NCBI GenBank assembly: GCA_021029095.1
Contig: JAJOHG010000017.1
Coordinates: 558,001-622,000, forward strand
Origin: Phellopilus nigrolimitatus
Taxonomy: Eukaryota > Basidiomycota > Agaricomycetes > Hymenochaetales > Hymenochaetaceae
Direction of reading: 5' to 3'
Length of the DNA: 64,000 nt
Below are positions 58,711 through 64,000 of the stretch, one piece after another. The notes beneath the pieces are model-generated. The model made no database searches and was not told where the DNA came from. It was given only the letters and a program-made list of their open reading frames with translations. How positions within the stretch are numbered: position 1 is the stretch's first letter; every line of letters starts with the position of its first letter. The translations under genes and the position numbers were made by a program.

Positions 58711-61570
58711 GGCAGGTCCAAGATAGCGAAGACTACCCAGAGGGGAGGTTAGTAATGTATATGCCGTTCTAAACCGTTACTTCGAATGTATACCTGATGG
58801 TGCTCGTGATTCAATCCATCACGAAAGTATACCGTGATAAACCCTCCATAACCGCACTTTTGAGCAGGTACGTATATTTTTGCGAACCAATGACCATATG
58901 GGACTCGAATGATCATTCTCCGTGCCGCTATGCCGTGGATGAATCTCAAAGCCTTTACCAGAATGCTAGGCGAGACACCAACCATAGCAGGCAGCGCCAA
59001 TCATTTTTCAATGGAGGTATGTTCTATAACGGGTTAGCTCGCTCCCGGATTACCCCAGAGTAACACAGCCACATCCTGATGTAGTCAATCCCGCGCGGCA
59101 GAGCGCTGAGCGCTGAGTTTGCGCATGCGAATGGAGGCTGACATTGACATTGGTCTTTCACCTATATTTTTCGCACACATGTGGGAGATTGTTCGGAAAG
59201 GGCGGACTCAACAATAGCTCGGTACCTCGAGCTATATGCAATCATAAGGTACCGAGGTTATAAGCAGTCATGATAATTTTGTGCCATCGGGAACCTAGAC
59301 AGCGAAGTGCGAGCTTGTTGCGTCGGATAATGCTGCCCCGAGAAAAGATCTGACTATCCTGCAAGAGAATACTTACACAGAGCAGGTATTTAGAGTCGCA
59401 TGCTTCGACAGTGTGGTCGTACTTGCAAACGATTCGGAACTGGAAGGTAATTTCAACTGCGTACAAGAATCATTCATTGGACCGGATACGGATGTACATG
59501 TACAGCGGGATCACTCCCACTCTTATTGAGCTAGCCACGCTTCGAATAACTTGCCGTGCATCATGTCCGTAGACGGGACTTTTCCTTCCGCGTTCTTTTC
59601 CGAGCGTATATACGTTTCTACATCGGCATGTAGTCGCGAGATCCCAATGTGAGGTTCGGGTATTCTGCAAAAGCCAACTTTCTACTTATTTCTATCGCAC
59701 TCGCACGGTTATCTCGAGCCGAGTCGCGGGGAAGGTTGACGTTTGGTAAGAGCATCAGTCCGAAGCCGAGCGGACAGTAAGAACTAGGCGAGTTTGAGAG
59801 TTGTCAAAATCGAATGATTTTGTACCGTTTGAGGTAGGAATGCGATGTAGCATAAACAAGTCTACCCAGTTCAAGTTGTTTAGTAGGTTCGGGCAGGGGT
59901 TTTAATTTAGAATTGAGGAATGAAAGGAACACTACGGAGTTCCCAATCTATATTCTGGTATATTTAGTCAGTTAAACATACTCAGGGAGGAATACACAGA
60001 ACTACAAACAAGTCACGATGATTCGTCCGAAGTACGGCTGCGCGCTAAGCCGTGAAGACTCGACTCTCAGGCCTGGATGCCACGCTCAACGTTGAAGTGA
60101 GAGGATGCGAGCAGGAACAGCTCCAGGACGCCGCTCTTGTTGGAAAGCTAATTGATGGTGCACAGTCATGGCTCCGAGTGCGATCTGCGAACATGTCGGA
60201 CCTTCAAAGACATGAGATAACGTACCTAATAGGCCATGCGAGCGCCTGTGCATTGTCCTGCACTTTCATCTTGATGTAGTGGTCTACCGCTAAAACCACT
60301 GGTCAGAAAGAGGATGCGACGCCAGTCAAAATTCCAGAGGATCCTCCCAAGCACTGCACAGTTGAGGCGCAGCCAGCAGTCACAGAAGGACGCTCTGCCC
60401 AGTAGCACCCCTTCGCAATTGGCATCACGTTTGAAAGGACTGCATTTGTCATATAAATCTGGGCCTTGAAATCGTTTCCCTAAGCTCCCTGCGCAAACAA
60501 CGTGGCAAAAGACGTGACGAAGTCGAGGTCGAGGTCAAGCACGATGTTGAAGGCCCGAAGTGCACCCCGCACCTCAGTTGCGCACTCCGGCTGTACGATG
60601 AGCCCGTAGAGGCTGCGCGAGGCATACGACGTGCGTACGCTTCGCGGTGGAGTTCTTTTCGTCGCTTTCCGTGTCCCCTTCATCTTCATTCTTGTTTTTC
60701 GTGGCACATGCACGGCGAAAAAAATCTCTGTCTACTGAACATCACCACCGGCGCGCCCGGATGCATTGACCGACATTGAAGTGCTGCTGAACAAGGTCGC
60801 GTGCTCTATATCTTCTTTAAAGCAGGTTGCTCTAAGGAACAAGTGATTCCCAGCAGTTGGACAAGTCAGTGGGCACTAGTAGAAAATCAAAATCACAGAG
60901 ATGTGCGCTTCAAGCGATGAGATATCAGTCGATTGAAGAGCAGAAAATAGCCCCAGTGGTGGGTCCATACAAACGCTCGCCAGTGCAGCAAGGACTCCTA
61001 TATTCTTCAACCATCATCTTCCCAAGCAGTTTTTTTGGTGCTAGCAGGTAGAAGATATTGTTACTGATGCTCCGTAATCCAAAACAATTTCTGGATGCGC
61101 AAGGGAAAAGTTCTGGGTGAGTGAATGACGCACGCGACGCGACGAGCAACGCACACGTGATGCTTTAGGTCTAAAATACAAATTTGGGTTTAGCCTGTCT
61201 TCCTTTTGCATGTTTTTGAAATTACTAAAGAGATATCTTGGAAAAATATCCGACCACATGTGCTCTAACTGAAAAGAGCAACGGCGAGTATCTCAGCTGA
61301 GACGATACAACACGGTGAAAATGCCAATTTCGTGTATGACCGCAGATACTAGGGACCTTCAGAGTAGAAACGAAACGCGTTTCCGTTTCCACTTCTGCCC
61401 TTATTAGGCAGAAGCCGTTTCTCACGTAAGACGAGCCCGTTACACGGCTGTTACTACCAAATTGAGTATCTGGAGGATCGTCGCGTTGAGCCGTTGTCAT
61501 CCCGCCGTGCCGTCGCTCGCTACAGAGCTCGGCAACGGTAAGCCTGATCTCGGCACGCTCGGCAATGTAT
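58711..61570. other. 2.9-kb region without a confident gene
   Basis: The left end is the permease promoter. The frames at 60052-60279 (plus) and 60480-60713 (minus) have no recognisable family and no clear exon context. Nothing else can be supported. Confidence 0.45.
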
Positions 61571-62764
61571 GTATTTCGAACTCCGCCAACAATTACTGTC
61601 TAAAATGCGGCAACGACCCATCCTGTGCTTTCAGCTTTATATCTCAATGAATATTTGACAGAAATACTTCATTGTTGTACCATTGTACAGAGAATTGTCT
61701 TGGCTCTTTGAATATATCATTTTCGTGATTTTATAAAACGTGTTTCGTGCAAAAGAAATTTATTTCTGTGGCGAGTCAGAAACCGGCAAATAACCGGCAA
61801 CAACTCACCCTGCCCCGACTTCGTTAGAGGATTTAAACACAAAAGCACTTTGGATTTCAGATTTTTCAAAGACAGATATAAAGAATAATGGACAGGCATC
61901 TTATATCTGCAAAAATAAATCCGAATTTTGTGACTGAAAGTGATAGAATAAACAATATTTATGGAGGCTTAGATGACTCTGTTTGTCATTGTTTGTCAGA
62001 GTTGTCTTTTTACCCTGCTCTCGAGGGCATTGAACAGAGATGGCTTCATATCTCAGCAACGGGTACCTCTAATGTTCTAAAAGCTCACACAACAAGTCTT
62101 GAGATGTTTCTGAATGTGAATATAAGATTTGGCTGAATTTGGATTTGTCAAAGACCGCCAGTAAAACTAGTTCAACAAGGCTGACACAAACATTGGTGGC
62201 TGCATATATGCAGGTTGTTGAGCTGGGAATGTCAATTTAAAATACAGTAAAATTCACAGAGCATGTATAATATACCATGAGATCATGTGTAGAGTTTAAA
62301 GATGCAAGTCCCACACAATCATGTTCGGTGCTTGTAACTCAATTCTCTGTGAAGATAGTAGAAATCCTCAAATGATCCTCAATGAAGACACAGCCAAGAG
62401 CTCAAAAGATGTCTGTGAGGTACCGAAATTTATGTTTGAGAGTAATAGCATATCATAACATGCCATGTAAAGTTTCAGAGAAAAATATGAACTCTTTGTT
62501 GAGTCCGGGACAAGTCTTTCCGATCAATCCTCAGATGCAGTTTCCAATTTGAGAAAAAGTACCACAATCTCAATGTATTTCGACATTTTTAAAACATACA
62601 TGAAGCCAGTTGGCTTGAATTTTTGTATGTAGTCTGCCACTATGTATATCAGAGTGTGTGCAAATTTATGTGAGAAACTGTGCTGTTTTGATTGGTCTGT
62701 GCACAGGGTGAGTCGTTGCTGTACGTGGGTCGTTGCCGCTTTTGTGACAGTATGAAAACGGCAA
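61571..62764. mobile_element. Terminal remnant related to the 10.6-kb transposon, split by a MITE
   Basis: If the MITE at 61596-62750 and one TA are removed, the flanks (CTCCGCCAACAATTA and TATGAAAACGGCAATA) form the right terminus of the large transposon (compare 58322-58351). The sequence to the left soon diverges, and no matching left terminus is seen, so it is a truncated or older relative. Confidence 0.7.
61596..62750. mobile_element. 1,155-bp non-autonomous TIR element nested in an older transposon end
   Basis: Left terminus CTGTCTAAAATGCGGCAACG (61596), right terminus the imperfect complement ending at 62750 (TGGGTCGTTGCCGC... GACAG). The 25-bp inverted ends differ at about 4 sites. 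TA flanks both sides (61594-61595, 62751-62752). No transposase-like reading frame, so it depends on another element. The interior is AT-rich. Confidence 0.82.
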
Positions 62765-63438
62765 TAAGGAATTCCTCTTTGGGATACAAAAAACGAAAGC
62801 AAAATCACACACTGACAAGCTTTTCCGGATACCTTGTAAGCAATAGTCCTGATTACAAATTTTAGGCATGACTGTACATCCAACAGAGCCCCACTGCCAA
62901 TTTCGCCTATAATTTGGAATGAATTGGGCTGATAGCGCGCCATAGGCAATATGTACACGAATGAGTGCTTGCGACGCGGACGCGAACCACTTTCCTTATT
63001 TAGGGGGACCCGTAGATTTTCTACACCCACTTGTAAGAATATTTCGTTTTTCTTTTAGAGAGAGAAATAGATAAAATAAAATAAAATAAAATAAAATAAA
63101 ATAATAAAACAGATTTTACATCTGTCTGTCAGGAAGTTTACCCTGAAATATCTCTACTCTTTTATGCTGAAATGTGCAAGAAATGTCAGATACGCGTCGG
63201 CCTGTGCTATCTTTTTCGTTCACCACTGGATCTCTCCTATCCATTTGCTTCATTCAGCCTAGAAATCTATTCGCACCAAGTAATCATTCGTAGCTAACTT
63301 TTTTGACTAGAATTTTGAAAAACAGATAATATACAATGAGTTTCAATACTGAAAATGTCGTGTAGAGGCCGTCATAGTGCGTAATAAGTAGCACGTTAGT
63401 TGACATCACGTCGCTCGGTCGCAAACCCAGCACACCGC
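62751..63438. other. Intergenic, no gene seen
   Basis: Apart from the transposon end and the microsatellite, nothing is recognised. The right side is the 3' flank of the sugar transporter. Confidence 0.45.
63071..63100. repeat. (ATAAA)6 microsatellite
   Basis: Six perfect ATAAA units followed by a degenerate one, in AT-rich intergenic DNA. Confidence 0.9.
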
Positions 63439-64000
63439 CTAGGCCTCCTTGCCCTTCTCCTCGCGGATCTCGTCGCCGGTCGTCGACGCGTCGGCCTTGT
63501 GGTGCTGCAGGTTCTTGTCCGTCGGCCGCCACTTCGACGACTTCCACGGCCGCACGCCGGAGCGGTACAGCTCGTCGACCTCCTCCAGACTGAGGCCCTT
63601 CACCTCCGGGATGAACAGGTACACGTAGACGTACCCGAAGGCGAGCATGCCGGCGAAGATGAGTAGGATGAGCGGGCCGATGCTGCGTTGCAAGATAGGT
63701 GAGCGCCCGGTTTACTTCGCGACAACTGAAATGCGGTGCTTACTCTGCGGCTATGCGCGGCGAAAAGAAGGACAGCAGGAAGTTCCAGATCCAGTCTGAG
63801 TTCAGTGTCAACGCTGCGCATTTCTCAGATAAACCCAGAGCTCGACGTACTCATCGCGCTACCCAGAGCGATGCTCTTCGCTCGCACGCGCAGCGGGAAC
63901 GACTCGCCGAGGTACACCCACGGCGTCGGACCCCAGAAGATGCTGTAGCTGAATACATGCATCACGGCGAAGGCGATCATCACATCTCCGCCTTGTTTGT
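63439..64000 (-). CDS. MFS sugar transporter, C-terminal part (runs off the window)
   Basis: Partial gene. Exons: 64000-63851 (open at the window edge), 63795-63744 and 63682-63439. The reading contains FSYSIFWGPTPWVYLGESFPLRVRAKS (shown here only as the motifs GPTPWVY and E-x-FPLRVRAK), then NWIWNFLLSFFSPRI and a last membrane span ending PEVKGLSLEEVDELY. PESKGxxLEE-type ends and the GPxxWVYxxE motif mark the sugar porter family; here the Glu is followed by Val. It imports hexoses or disaccharides at the plasma membrane. The substrate cannot be given from this part. The tail is charged (about 50 residues). Confidence 0.88.

Noticed and set aside
1..64000. tRNA, rRNA or CRISPR elements
   Set aside because: By eye, no cloverleaf with A/B boxes, no rRNA segment and no spaced direct repeats were found. 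A covariance-model scan would be needed to exclude small RNA genes.

Overview
This is nuclear DNA of a filamentous basidiomycete, most likely an Agaricomycete. The genes are dense and on both strands. They are cut by many 49-70 bp GT-AG introns, and the families are typical fungal ones (fungal CDT1, FMC1, BST1/PGAP1, BNA6, an IQGAP, a Kre9/Knh1-like GPI protein, DAL5-type permease). There are no operons, ribosome binding sites or CRISPR arrays. I joined exons by hand, using splice sites plus continuity of reading frame and family motifs.

Layout. 0.5-6.8 kb: a Ser/Thr-rich single-pass membrane protein, FMC1, a class III (SIRT5-type) sirtuin, a small mitochondrial protein and CDT1. 7-16.3 kb: a Gfo/Idh/MocA oxidoreductase, a membrane-anchored M28 peptidase with a proline repeat insert, a seven-exon Cys-rich membrane protein, and a 2OG-Fe(II) oxygenase. 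16.6-25.8 kb: RCC1, the ESCRT-III protein VPS60, the GPI inositol deacylase BST1, a GPI-anchored wall protein and BNA6. 25.9-27.2 kb: an ACMSD-family amidohydrolase, tail-to-tail with BNA6 and carrying an apparent one-base frameshift. 28.3-32.4 kb: an orphan multi-exon gene with an internal duplication and an in-frame stop. 32.4-38.4 kb: gene-poor, with a 596-bp MITE and an RRG7-like mitochondrial nuclease-fold gene. 38.4-45.2 kb: a large IQGAP gene.

The most remarkable part is 45.4-58.7 kb. A DAL5-type MFS permease gene is cut in an exon by a 10,584-bp transposon. The transposon has about 490-bp terminal inverted repeats and a TA target duplication. It carries an apparently intact five-exon DD34E (Tc1/IS630-type) transposase and a companion gene of unknown function. 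It also carries a long, intron-containing but decayed piece of the spliceosomal helicase gene BRR2, and decayed fragments that include a WW domain. The rest of the permease gene reads without damage on both sides, so the insertion looks recent.

From 58.7 kb to the end the sequence is repeat-rich. A 1,155-bp MITE sits inside a terminal remnant related to the large transposon. The window closes in the 3' end of an MFS sugar transporter.
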